Origin: Umbribacter vaginalis
Lineage (GTDB): Bacteria; Actinomycetota; Coriobacteriia; Coriobacteriales; Eggerthellaceae
Assembly (NCBI GenBank): GCA_001552935.1
Contig: KQ959688.1
Span: 1-35,289, forward strand
Direction of reading: 5' to 3'
DNA: 35,289 nt
A program made the position numbers and the translations under genes. Of the stretch, positions 16,005 to 24,700 are shown piece by piece; position 1 is the first letter of the stretch, and each line of letters opens with the position of its first letter. Below the pieces are notes generated by a model that saw only the letters and a program-made list of their open reading frames with translations, was not told the DNA's origin and did no database searches.

Positions 16005-16076
16005 GCCAGTGTTGGTGCCAGTGCCAGTGTTGGTGCCGGTCCAGGTGCGGGTTGCGCTGCTGGTCCAGGTGCTGGT
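16005..16076. repeat. GC-rich 18-bp tandem repeats between ATPase and HMA genes
   Basis: Units at 16005-16022 and 16023-16040 differ at one base; two more degenerate units reach 16076. The repeat sits within the 237-bp non-coding gap of what looks like one operon. Because of the bias in composition both strands have long open frames here, but none has family features. Confidence 0.65.
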
Positions 16077-16141
16077 GCTCGTTGCTAACCAGCAGCGCCG
16101 TTCCCGTTCCCGCTGGTGAGCCCCACCATTATCCGCGAGCG

Positions 16142-16360
16142 TTACGCGCGAAACGTGCAATCAGGCTCTATGGCATTGAATGTTTTTTTCGCAAGTGCAT
16201 ACGCTTCTTCGTACTTGTCGTCTTGCGCTTCAAGCGTAAAGCGCATGGAAAGTGCATTTACTTTTGCGTCCTCTATCAGCGGTGACTTTTTGAGTGTTTC
16301 CTCAATTTTGCTACCGCAGTTCGGGCACAATTCTCCGTCTAGCCTAATTACTCGTTTCAT
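16142..16360 (-). CDS. HMA-domain heavy-metal-binding protein
   Basis: The protein has 72 residues, the size of a single ferredoxin-like HMA domain. GAAAGGA precedes the ATG. The metal-binding loop is LCPNCGSKIE, with cysteines at 12 and 15. It probably delivers Zn or a similar metal to the ATPase encoded downstream, replacing that pump's missing N-terminal domain. Both genes lie on the minus strand behind an ArsR/SmtB repressor gene, 225 bp downstream of it and 237 bp upstream of the pump. Copper chaperones share the fold, but the partner's P1B subgroup favours zinc, cadmium or lead. Confidence 0.85.
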   Translation of the reverse strand: MKRVIRLDGELCPNCGSKIEETLKKSPLIEDAKVNALSMRFTLEAQDDKYEEAYALAKKTFNAIEPDCTFRA

Positions 16361-16585
16361 GGTTGTAGTTCCTTTCCCCTGATAGTGCTTATGTTGTGGT
16401 TACCTTCTGTTTTGTGGTTACCTTCCCGTTCCCACAAACAGATGATTATGTTGTCGTTCGTGGCAGCAGAGCTACACTCACTAGTAGCTGAGTCACAATC
16501 GCATTGACCCTTTGAGCGCATAGCCAGCACATTGTGTTCCTGTTCTGCTGATCACATGCATAACCTGCAGATCAAGTATCAAACA

Positions 16586-17092
16586 TTATTCGCAGATATG
16601 AGTCATACCTTGCGCGATCATGGTGTATACATGGTCGTCAGCCAGCGAATAGACGATATTTTTGCCATCACGACGGAATTTGACCAGATGAGCCTGTTTA
16701 AGGAGCCGCAGCTGGTGCGAGACTGCACTTTGAGAAACTCCAAGAGCATGCTCGATGTCGGCTACGCAAAATTCGCGTCCAAGCAGCAAATACAAAATGC
16801 GAATGCGTGTGGTGTCGGACAGCGCTTTAAACAGATCCGCTAGTTCGTAGAGAATTTCTTCCTCAGGCATCTCTTCAAATGCATCGGTGGTGCTGGCGTT
16901 AGCGCTTCCAGTAGTACTAGCAGCGTTGGTAGTTTCGGTAGTACTCGTGGCACTGGCGGTTGCAGTAGCGCTGGCAAAGCGCCCGTTTGCACTGGTAGCG
17001 TTGGTGTTATTAGCAGTGGACTCGTTGACGCGTTGCGCTGTTGGTGCAGATTGTCCAGATTGTTTATCAGGTGTGTTTTGTTTCGTGCTCAT
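16586..17092 (-). CDS. ArsR/SmtB-family metal-sensing repressor with low-complexity N-terminal extension
   Basis: The protein has 168 residues. The ArsR winged-helix core covers about 76-168, with DTTRIRILYLLL and the recognition helix VSQSAVSHQLRLLK. The last helix has D152, H154, H165 and E168 in the D-x-H, 11-residue, H-x-x-E spacing of the SmtB/CzrA alpha-5 zinc site, so it should sense Zn(II), possibly also Cd or Co. A cysteine (REFCVAD) in alpha-3 may add an alpha-3 site. Residues 1 to about 74 are Ser/Thr/Ala/Asn-rich and absent from typical family members of about 100-120 residues. The first ATG is supported by an SD and lies about 90 bases after the promoter; Met75 is an alternative but its purines touch the start codon. 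Confidence 0.9.
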   Translation of the reverse strand: MSTKQNTPDKQSGQSAPTAQRVNESTANNTNATSANGRFASATATASATSTTETTNAASTTGSANASTTDAFEEMPEEEILYELADLFKALSDTTRIRILYLLLGREFCVADIEHALGVSQSAVSHQLRLLKQAHLVKFRRDGKNIVYSLADDHVYTMIAQGMTHICE

Positions 17093-17162
17093 TTTGCAAT
17101 GCCTTTCAAGGTATCCTTACCAACATTCATGTTTAATTGTCGCTTCACTCTTCCTTTCCAAC

Positions 17163-17188
17163 AACATATGTTCATCTGTTCATATGTT
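17163..17188 (-). promoter_or_regulatory. 12-2-12 ArsR/SmtB-type operator
   Basis: AACATATGTTCA, two bases, then TGTTCATATGTT form the 12-2-12 imperfect palindrome typical of SmtB/CadC/ZiaR sites (two mismatched pairs). The outer nine bases CAACATATG/CATATGTTG are perfectly symmetric. It overlaps the likely transcription start of the repressor gene, which would let apo-repressor block its own operon. Confidence 0.75.
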
Positions 17189-17189
17189 G

Positions 17190-17217
17190 ATATTATCACG
17201 AGACTAAAATCTGTCAA
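17190..17217 (-). promoter_or_regulatory. Promoter of the zinc-responsive operon
   Basis: On the minus strand, a consensus TTGACA (complement of 17212-17217), a 16-bp spacer and TAATAT (complement of 17190-17195). The operator starts directly downstream. Confidence 0.7.
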
Positions 17218-17374
17218 GGTATGTTTTTAAGTTGTCATAAAGCATGGTGAAACATGACGAAACGAAACAAGCAGCCAACGCTTTCATTATTCATGGCATT
17301 TCGTGGTGTTTATTTTTCTTTGAGAATGATATATTAACAATGAGATGAGGAGAGGTCATCGAAAGGGGTTGGCT

Positions 17375-17911
17375 ATGGCTGTGCAAAATAACAGGGCTTT
17401 TGTGCGTTCTGTTAATATATCAAAAAGCAAGGGAACGCGTAAAACGCCAGTTGGAGATATGCCTGTAACGGTAAAAAAGCAATGGGGAATTGCTGAGGAT
17501 GCTCATGCTGGCCATTGGCACCGACAAGTTTCGTTTTTGGCTGAGGAGTCTATTGAGCGCGCCCGTGACATGGGTCTTAATGTTAAAGAGGGAGATTTTG
17601 GCGAAAATTTCACAATTGAAGGTGTGAATTTGCTCGCGCTTCCTTTAGGTACACACGTGAAAATTGGCAATGACGTTCTTGTAGAAATTAGCCAGATAGG
17701 TAAAGTGTGTCATACGCGTTGTGCCATTTATCATTTAGCTGGTGATTGTATTTTCCCTCGTGAGGGTATTTTTGCTGTTGTCTTGCAAGAGGGCACGGTA
17801 CGCGCTGGTGACGAGTTTAAGATTGTGTCTATCGGCGATGGAACATGTGCCTATTCGCCTGATGATGCTATTCGCGAAGTAGAAGCAGCTCGTTTAGCTG
17901 GTACGTTATAG
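17375..17911 (+). CDS. MOSC-domain protein
   Basis: The protein has 178 residues. ATG at 17375 is chosen because AAAGGGG lies six bases upstream; the in-frame ATG at 17345 lacks an SD. The MOSC domain spans most of the chain, with DAHAGHWHRQVSFLAEESI, EGDFGENFTIEG, ISQIGKVCHTRC and a C-terminal EGTVRAGDEFKI strand. The conserved cysteines in the KVCHTRC segment are the likely sulfur-carrying residues. MOSC proteins are small stand-alone sulfur carriers related to the molybdenum-cofactor sulfurase C-terminus and are often linked to molybdoenzyme maturation. A molybdate-binding protein is encoded at the right of the window, so molybdenum use by this organism is plausible. The substrate is unknown. 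Confidence 0.88.
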   Translation: MAVQNNRAFVRSVNISKSKGTRKTPVGDMPVTVKKQWGIAEDAHAGHWHRQVSFLAEESIERARDMGLNVKEGDFGENFTIEGVNLLALPLGTHVKIGNDVLVEISQIGKVCHTRCAIYHLAGDCIFPREGIFAVVLQEGTVRAGDEFKIVSIGDGTCAYSPDDAIREVEAARLAGTL

Positions 17912-18385
17912 CAATAAAGCGTGAGGCGCTCATTGCGCGTTCGGGTTGTTGCTTGGTACGGATACACAGGAACGGTGCGCGCGTTTTGCTTACTGCTCGC
18001 GATGTGCGGAAACGATGTTATGTGGCGTGGATGTACGTGGGTGTTGTTCGGTGCGATACGGGGAAACGGTGCACCTGGATTGCTGTTTGGTGTAACGCAC
18101 TGACTGTTGTTTGTTCACTTCCGATCTTGCTGCTTGCTCATTCACGTTCCTGCTGGTCAACCTTGCAACCTCGTCCGCACGCATGCGCGTCGCGTAAACG
18201 CCTACAATTCTCAAACATACAAAAAGAAGCTCGTCCGCACGCATGCGCGTCGCGATTTTCTGCTATTACGGAGAATTCGTAGTTTAATGGAATGGCAACA
18301 TTTTTGTGCGCAAACATAGTGGATAATACGCTAGGTCGAGACATACGACCGTCAGTCAACTATATTCGTGACGAAAGGCGGATCT
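17912..18385. other. 474-bp gap with degenerate repeats upstream of uracil permease
   Basis: Three diverged units of about 45-50 bp, each with GATACacaGGAACGGTG-like sequence, lie near 17958, 18000 and 18054. Two identical 25-bp copies follow at 18170-18194 and 18230-18254. A TTTTTG/TAATAC pair with 17-bp spacing near 18300-18328 may be the permease promoter. No convincing gene is seen. Confidence 0.5.
18170..18254. repeat. Two identical 25-bp direct repeats 60 bp apart
   Basis: CTCGTCCGCACGCATGCGCG plus TCGCG occurs at 18170-18194 and 18230-18254, separated by 35 unrelated bases. Each copy contains the 8-bp palindrome CGCATGCG. Perfect identity amid otherwise degenerate repeats suggests a recent duplication or a conserved site. 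Confidence 0.8.
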
Positions 18386-19798
18386 ATGAGCGAAAAAACA
18401 ATCCCTACTATGGGAGGCGCCGACAATCCCGAGGCTGTGTACGATGCACGAACGCTGGGAGCGCCAAAAATGGTTCTCTTTGGTTTCCAACATATGTTTG
18501 CAATGTTTGGAGCCACTATCTTGGTTCCCATTCTTACGGGATTACCAGTTTCAACAACACTTTTATTTGCCGGACTTGGAACATTATTGTTCCATTTTTT
18601 TTCGCAAGGGAAAGTGCCCGCGTTTTTAGGCTCCTCCTTTGCCTTTATCGCAGGTTATGGCGTTGTTGCTCCTAACAAAGACCCTGAAATGTTGCCGTAT
18701 GCCTGCTTAGGTGTGGCATGTGCCGGAATTTTGTACCTTATATTATCGGCGCTGTTCAAAGCATTCGGAACGGCACGCGTTATGCGTTTCTTTCCACCTG
18801 TCGTAACAGGACCTATTGTTATTGCAATTGGACTGACACTTGCAAGCTCAGCCGTGAACAATTGCTCTAAGAATTGGTTTATTGCTATTGTTGCCATTGC
18901 TATTATTGTTGTGTGCAGTATCTGGGGTCGCGGCATGATTCGCATTATCCCCATTCTACTAGGCGTTATTGGTTCGTATGTGGTGGCGGCGTGCATGGGT
19001 GTTGTCGATTTTCAGCATGTTATTGATGCACCGTGGATTGGCTTGCCGCTTGAGTGGAACAAAACGGTGTTCGCACTTTTCGGAGGTGGTATAAACGGCG
19101 GCCTTGCCATAAGCGCCATCATCGCGATTGTGCCGCTTGCCTTTGCAACGATGGTTGAACATATCGGCGACATTTCTGCCATTAGTTCAACGGTGAACAG
19201 GAACTTTATTGCCAATCCTGGTCTGCATCGTACACTGCTTGGCGATGGCCTTGCAACTATTGCAGCGTCGCTGTTTGGTGCGCCGGCGAACACGACATAC
19301 GGCGAGAACACGGGTGTGCTTGCTTTAACGAAGGTGTTCGATCCGCGCGTAGTGCGCATTGCGGCGCTGTTTGCAGTGTTGTTCTCGTTCTGCCCGAAAT
19401 TTATTGCACTTATCGAAGTAATGCCTGCTTGCGTGGTTGGCGGTGTGTCAATTGTGCTGTACGGCATGATTTCTGCGGTTGGTATTCGTAACTTGGTTGA
19501 AAACCATGTCGACTTTATGAAAAGCCGCAACGTGCTTATAACAGCGCTGATCATCGGCCTTTCGATTGGTGTTGCGTATAGCGCTCAAAAGGCAATTGCC
19601 TTTGAAGTGGGCGGTGCTGTGATTACGTTATCGGGTTTGGCGATAGGCTCAATTGTGGGAATCGTCTTGAACTCTGTATTGCCTGGTAAGGACGCGTTTG
19701 TGGCGGTTGATGGTACAAGCGTTGAAGGCGACACGCGTGCAAACGAGCCGCAAGCTGGGCAAATGCCGTTGGAAGGACCTCACACACAACCTGAATAA
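18386..19798 (+). CDS. uraA: Uracil permease (NCS2 family)
   Basis: The protein has 470 residues; ATG at 18386 follows GAAAGG seven bases upstream. It has about 12-14 transmembrane segments and the NCS2 signatures: FGFQHMFAMFGATILVPILTG at the start, VEHIGDI, LGDGLATIAASLFGAP, and NTTYGENTGVLALT. The Glu residues in VEHIGDI and YGENTGV match the uracil-binding residues of UraA. It should import uracil by proton symport in the cytoplasmic membrane. Xanthine or a related base is possible but the TYGENTGV motif favours uracil. It appears monocistronic. The last about 30 residues form a polar Glu/Pro/Gln tail after the final helix. Confidence 0.88.
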   Translation: MSEKTIPTMGGADNPEAVYDARTLGAPKMVLFGFQHMFAMFGATILVPILTGLPVSTTLLFAGLGTLLFHFFSQGKVPAFLGSSFAFIAGYGVVAPNKDPEMLPYACLGVACAGILYLILSALFKAFGTARVMRFFPPVVTGPIVIAIGLTLASSAVNNCSKNWFIAIVAIAIIVVCSIWGRGMIRIIPILLGVIGSYVVAACMGVVDFQHVIDAPWIGLPLEWNKTVFALFGGGINGGLAISAIIAIVPLAFATMVEHIGDISAISSTVNRNFIANPGLHRTLLGDGLATIAASLFGAPANTTYGENTGVLALTKVFDPRVVRIAALFAVLFSFCPKFIALIEVMPACVVGGVSIVLYGMISAVGIRNLVENHVDFMKSRNVLITALIIGLSIGVAYSAQKAIAFEVGGAVITLSGLAIGSIVGIVLNSVLPGKDAFVAVDGTSVEGDTRANEPQAGQMPLEGPHTQPE

Positions 19799-20101
19799 CA
19801 GGATTGTGAACGGAGCGAGCGCGGGAGTAGCGCGTGCGGGAGTGGCGCAGGAACGTGCTCAGGAGCGCGTTCGAGTTCGCGAACGGGCTTGAGTTTGCGC
19901 GCAAGCTCGTCTTTGGGAACGTGTCTGCGCGGAAACGTAGCTTGATATGCAACTTGGCGTGTGTTTTCTCTTGGGAGATTCAAACACGCAAGGTGTACCG
20001 AACGGCGTTTCTTGCAACCCGCTTTTCCCCTTGGTGCGCTTTGGTGTATGATGAACATTCCATTACCGTAATATCGACATCGTGCGTACAAGGAGACAGC
20101 C
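19799..20101. other. 303-bp gap, GC-rich repeats, no gene
   Basis: Two 15-bp units, GCGGGAGTAGCGCGT and GCGGGAGTGGCGCAG, are adjacent at 19821-19850. A CGTTCG/CGAACG hairpin lies at 19868-19885 without a T-tract. AAGGAG near 20090 is the SD of murB. No clear -35/-10 pair is recognised. Confidence 0.5.
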
Positions 20102-21313
20102 ATGAATTCGCAGTTTGCAGCCCAGTTAGAACGCATCGTTGGAGCTGGCGGCGTTGCTTATAACGAACCGATGGCGCGTCATACTACGTTTAAGATTGGC
20201 GGAGCGGCCGACTATTTTGTTGAGCCGCGCTGCCTTTCTGATATTCAGCAACTGGTTCGTCTTTGCGCCGAACAGGCTGTTGAACTGCGCGTTCTTGGGC
20301 AGGGGAGCAATGTGCTTGTTGCTGATGAAGGTGTTCGCGGCGTTGTTATGCATCTAGGGTCGCAGTATGCGCATTTTGAAACCTGTAAGGAACTGAGCGC
20401 AGTTGCACCTACGTCAACAGATGAGACCGCAGGTCACGCGCCATGCTCGAATGTTTCAACGCTTGCAGCTGAGACCGTTCACGCAAATGATTCCACATAC
20501 GCATCCGAACATGCGCCTGAAGCTGAGTCCACAGACATACCCGTAAGTGAGTCAGCTGCCGTGATCGCAGCTCACGCGCCATGCTCGAACGATTCCGCAG
20601 CAGTGTCCACGCCCGCAGACGCACCCGCATCCACAGCCGCAGACGCGTCCGCACCTTGTGCTCAGCACTGCAATTCTTCAGATGCAGTTCTTATAAAAGC
20701 CCAAGCAGGAGTGAAAAACAGTCAACTTGCACGCTTTGCATGTGATTGCGGCCTTACTGGCTTCGAGTTTGCAAGCGGCATCCCAGGTGTTGTAGGTGGA
20801 TCGGCGCTTATGAATGCAGGTGCGTATGGCTCCGAGTATTCCCAGGTAGTGCACTCACTTGTGTGTGTTACACCTGATGGCAACCTCTGTACCATTTCAG
20901 GTGCAGACGCCCAGTGGGGATACCGTCGATCGCGCATGCACGACCAGCATCTTATAATTTCCGACGTAGTTTTCCGCTTTTTGCCAGGTAATAAGGCAGA
21001 GATCCAAGCGCGCATGGACGATCTTGCGCAGCGCCGTAAAAGCAAACAGCCACTGAATATGCCCAGCGCAGGGTCTACGTTTAAGCGTCCCGAGGGTTAT
21101 TTTGCAGGTAAGCTTATACAAGACGCTCATCTTCAAGGCGAACGTGTTGGCGGTGCTGAAGTATCGCGTAAGCATGCTGGCTTTATTGTTAACGCAGGTG
21201 GTGCGACTGCTCGCGACGTGTATCAGCTGATTGCTCACGTTCAGGAGCGCGTGTTTGAAACTGCTGGCGTTCATCTTGAACCTGAAGTGCGCATGTGGGG
21301 CTTTCAGCACTAA
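20102..21313 (+). CDS. murB: UDP-N-acetylenolpyruvoylglucosamine reductase with internal low-complexity insertion
   Basis: The protein has 403 residues against about 300 in the family. ATG at 20102 follows AAGGAGACAGCC. It catalyses the NADPH-dependent reduction to UDP-MurNAc in peptidoglycan synthesis. The FAD-binding part (about 20-95) has TTFKIGGAADYF and VLGQGSNVLVADEG. The catalytic part has FEFASGIPGVVGGSALMNAGAYG, GYRRSRMH, the serine in SAGSTFKRP and the Glu in LEPEVRMWG, which supports the type IIa-like form. Residues about 97-194 are an Ala/Ser/Thr/Asp/Glu-rich insertion placed between the end of the first FAD-domain strand and AQAGVKNSQLARFA. The insertion contains a 24-bp near-duplicate (encoding HAPCSN twice). 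All catalytic residues are kept. Confidence 0.95.
   Translation: MNSQFAAQLERIVGAGGVAYNEPMARHTTFKIGGAADYFVEPRCLSDIQQLVRLCAEQAVELRVLGQGSNVLVADEGVRGVVMHLGSQYAHFETCKELSAVAPTSTDETAGHAPCSNVSTLAAETVHANDSTYASEHAPEAESTDIPVSESAAVIAAHAPCSNDSAAVSTPADAPASTAADASAPCAQHCNSSDAVLIKAQAGVKNSQLARFACDCGLTGFEFASGIPGVVGGSALMNAGAYGSEYSQVVHSLVCVTPDGNLCTISGADAQWGYRRSRMHDQHLIISDVVFRFLPGNKAEIQARMDDLAQRRKSKQPLNMPSAGSTFKRPEGYFAGKLIQDAHLQGERVGGAEVSRKHAGFIVNAGGATARDVYQLIAHVQERVFETAGVHLEPEVRMWGFQH
20429..20592 (+). repeat. Near-identical 24-bp units inside the murB insertion
   Basis: CACGCGCCATGCTCGAA occurs near 20436 and 20574, about 138 bp (46 codons) apart, with matching flanks (GCAGGT and GCAGCT). Both encode HAPCSN. 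Confidence 0.75.
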
Positions 21314-21776
21314 TCGCTGCTGCTAGCGTTATTTCTGCTGGTCAATAGCATATTTGTTCCTATTCTTGCCGCTGCTTTTGCCGTTGGTGTTGCTGTTGCT
21401 TGGTTCGTTTCTTATGTGCGGTGCGCTGGGGCGTCAACCGCGTGGTTGTAGTGCATGCTTCAGTGCATTTTTTATGTGTGTAGTGACTGTTGTGCTTGGT
21501 GTGCTGTTTTGTTTAGTGCACGTGCAATAAAGTTTGCTGCACGTGCACCATGTTCGTATGGTTACTACGCTCGTTATACCTGGTAATGATGCTTTTTTGT
21601 CTGTGTCCCCCGTTTCATTTTTTGTTTATTAAAACGCGTGCTACTTCGTATATGCGCTACACACGTTATACCTGGTGGCGGTTGTTGCGTGTTGCGCTCA
21701 TTAACGTGCGTGCTCGTGTGCTCGCTTAGCATCCTCGTTTCGTATATTATGATGAGATGTACTCCTCTTTTGCTTA
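21314..21776. other. 463-bp gap between convergent murB and surface-protein gene
   Basis: No gene is seen. It contains the long hairpin at 21516-21548 and two copies of CGTTATACCTGGT, near 21572 and 21665. Low-complexity GTT/GCT-rich sequence fills the left half. Confidence 0.5.
21516..21548. terminator. Perfect 11-bp inverted repeat, probable bidirectional terminator
   Basis: GTGCACGTGCA (21516-21526) and TGCACGTGCAC (21538-21548) pair perfectly around an 11-nt loop, between convergent genes. No T-tract follows on either strand, so intrinsic termination is not assured. Each arm is itself self-complementary at GTGCAC. Confidence 0.5.
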
Positions 21777-24700
21777 TTAAGCTCGCGGAATAGTTATTTC
21801 TTTTTCTTGCTGCGAATACCCATATCCATACCTTTCTTGTAGGGTATTACGTGCAGCGTAGATGAAACAAAATGCACCAGATAACAGCAGCGTTAAGCTT
21901 AAGAGTACAAAAGGCATCACGCTCGATCCTGTTTGCGGGAATAATTTGTGCTTCAGTAGGTTTTTCGCAAGCTTTGTGCCATTGTCGTGATTAAATCCCT
22001 TGAACTTTTTACTTTTTTCGTTATGCACCTTGCTAAGGCGTTGCGAGCGATGCTTTTCGCCGCCGCCACGTTGTTCTTCTTGCGTGGCGCTCTCTTCAAC
22101 AAGAGAATTACCTGAGGATAGGGCGAACGTCGGCAAAGCATTTGTGTTGCTGGCATTGCCTGCAGCGCCGTTGACTCCTTTGTTGCTAGCGTGTTCTGTA
22201 TTGCTTGCAGCGCCGTTGGTTATTCCATTGGTGCTGTTTATACCTTTGCTGTTTCCCTTGACGTTGTTGACGCTTCCGTTAACGTTACTGGTGCTTCCGT
22301 TGACGCCGTTAGCTGCGTTGGCGGCATTTCCTGCGTTGTGCGATTGGTTCGCACTCGCGGCGTTGTTGCTTATATTGGCGTGCGAAAGCGAAGGATTGTT
22401 TGCGTTTCCACTGGTAGCAGAACCGTTAGCGTTTCCATTTTGAGCGTTTGTGTTGATTGATGTATTGTTTTGCGATTGCGACGCTGATGTTCTTGCTCCG
22501 TTTGCTTCTGCGGCTGCTGTTCCAGTGCTTGATTCAGCACCTGCATCCGTTCCAGCACCAGCGCCCGAGTTTGTGCCTGTGCCTGTTGTACCTGTTCCAG
22601 TGCTTGTTCCAGCACCTGTGCCTGTACTGGTTCCCGAAGTTATGCCCGTTCCTGATGGACTCGAGGTATCAGATTTTTGACCAGTACTTGTTTCGTTGCC
22701 TGATGGATGTCCAGAGTCTGATGGCGTTTGCGCGTTGTGCTGTGGGAACAACCTTGAAAAGATGTCTTTTTCGCTTGCTTGTGTTAAATGTTTAAGCACC
22801 TGTTCAACAGTAGGATACAGTGTATTTTGCTCCCCTTGCTTGTCGGGTGCATGCGTACCATTTGGCAGATAAGGCTGCGATTGATCGCTTTTACCGTTAC
22901 GAATCGAATGCCACACCTGCGCTAAGGTTTCAGGCCGCAAATCGAGGTAGTTCGAGAGCAATTTTGCTGCCGCCTTAAAGTCGACATACCAGCGATTTTC
23001 GGGTGCAAGCGGATAGAGAAGCTTCGATGCGTTTGGTATCTTGTCTGGCGTTTCAGGAGTAGTTGTATTTGGATGAACCGTGTCATTTTGACTGCTCGTT
23101 CCCTGATTTTGTGATCCGCCTGGTGTTGTGTTTGTGCCGCTGGTGGTGCCCTGCGTACCGCTGGTGTTGGCGGTGCTGGTGGAATTTGTGTTGTTTCCGC
23201 CCGCGTTGTTTGTGCTGCTGTTGCCCGTGCTCTGTCCAGTGCCGTTTCCGCTGGTTGATTCGTTGCTGTTGCCCGTATTGTTGCCATTCTTGTTTTTATG
23301 GGGCGTTGTTTCTGAAGGCGTTTGCTCGCGTTGGTGTGGTGGTTTTTTGCCGTGTGGCTGCGACTCTTGAGGATTCGTGCTATCACTTGTTTCACCTGCA
23401 CCGCTGCCAGTATCGTGTGTACCTGTGGGCGTGGACGTGCTGCCTGGCGTGGACGTGCCGCTTGGTGTGCCGGCTTGGGGGTTGGTGCCACTGCCGTTTG
23501 TGTTCGTAGTGCCTGATGACGAATCAGTTTGCGTTTCGGTAGAAACTCCTGTTGAAGTATCAGTTTGTGTTCCCGATGAAACACCTGGCGTTGGTTGATC
23601 GGTTTGAGTACCAGCCGCTACACCTGGCGTCGGTGTATCCGTCTGTGTTCCCGTTGCAACACCTGGCACTTTCATGTCTCCTGTAATTGTTGTATCGGTC
23701 TGCGTACCAGCTGCTACACCTGGTTTCGGTGTATCCGTCTGCGTACCAGATGAAATGCCGTTTTGCAAAAACGAGCCCGACAACGCGTTATGAAGCAGCG
23801 CATTACTGTACTGGATTTCGTTTGTGTTATGCAAAGCATTGTGTACGGTAAAAAGAGCTTGCTGGTTGATAGGTGCGCTGGTTGGGTAGCGCAAGGTACG
23901 AGCTTTATACGACAAGCTCAATGTTTGTCCAGGTGAAAGCGCTGAAATATCCCATTGAATGCAATGGTTTACTGCGTCATAGAACGCTTTCTGAGCGCCT
24001 GCGGCATTGTTTTGAGAAGTCACAATTTCAGTATTGTCTAAGCGTGTTCCAAGTGGTACTACCACATATACGTGTGATTTTTCTTTTTGTGTGTTTGCGT
24101 TCATTAGGTCTTTTACTTGAACGGTATACGTTATCTCCTCGTCCGCTCGAAGCGCAGCGCCTGCTTGTTTATTGCTGGTAAGTGTAACATCGATGCAAGG
24201 GGTAGCTTGGTCGTTTTGCTTAGTTGTGTGTATCAACGGATTGCTGTAATACACAGCCGATGCATGATTATTCATTCCTTGTGCAGATGTTGCTGCCATG
24301 CAGGCTGTGCATCGTACATGCGATGTGCTATCCGCACCTTGTGCAGGTGTTGGTGCCGTTGCCGTGGAACGCGCTTGCGCAAAGTTTCTGGGTGTTAGAC
24401 CGTTTTTAACAATAGATGGCTCAAACGTATAAGTGGCTTGCGTAAATAACTTGCTGCCATACACCGCGCAATCAGCATCAGATTCTGCTACAAAATTCAA
24501 TTTGGTATGTGACCCTGGTTTCAGGTTTGTAAGGTTCCAACCAAGTGTTGACTCTTTTCGTGTTTGCTCTACCTGCGGATTTCCCGTCTGCAGCGTTTCA
24601 ATATAGTGCATATGTTTGGGAAGCGGCAGTGTAATAGCGCAATTTTGGCTGGTGGACGCATTGTTCGTTACATCAAGCGTGTACGTGACGCGCTCCTTTG

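Noticed and set aside
15837-16160. Minus-strand frame rich in Thr/Gly (TGTNTGTG) between the HMA and ATPase genes
   Set aside because: It overlaps the 18-bp repeat and the ATPase start, has no SD and no family features.
17345-17374. Earlier ATG (17345) for the MOSC protein
   Set aside because: No SD before it, while the ATG at 17375 has AAAGGGG at ideal spacing; the extra residues do not resemble the family.
18170-18254. Possible minimal CRISPR: two 25-bp repeats with a 35-bp spacer
   Set aside because: Only two repeats, no cas genes in the window, and the surroundings are full of unrelated degenerate repeats.
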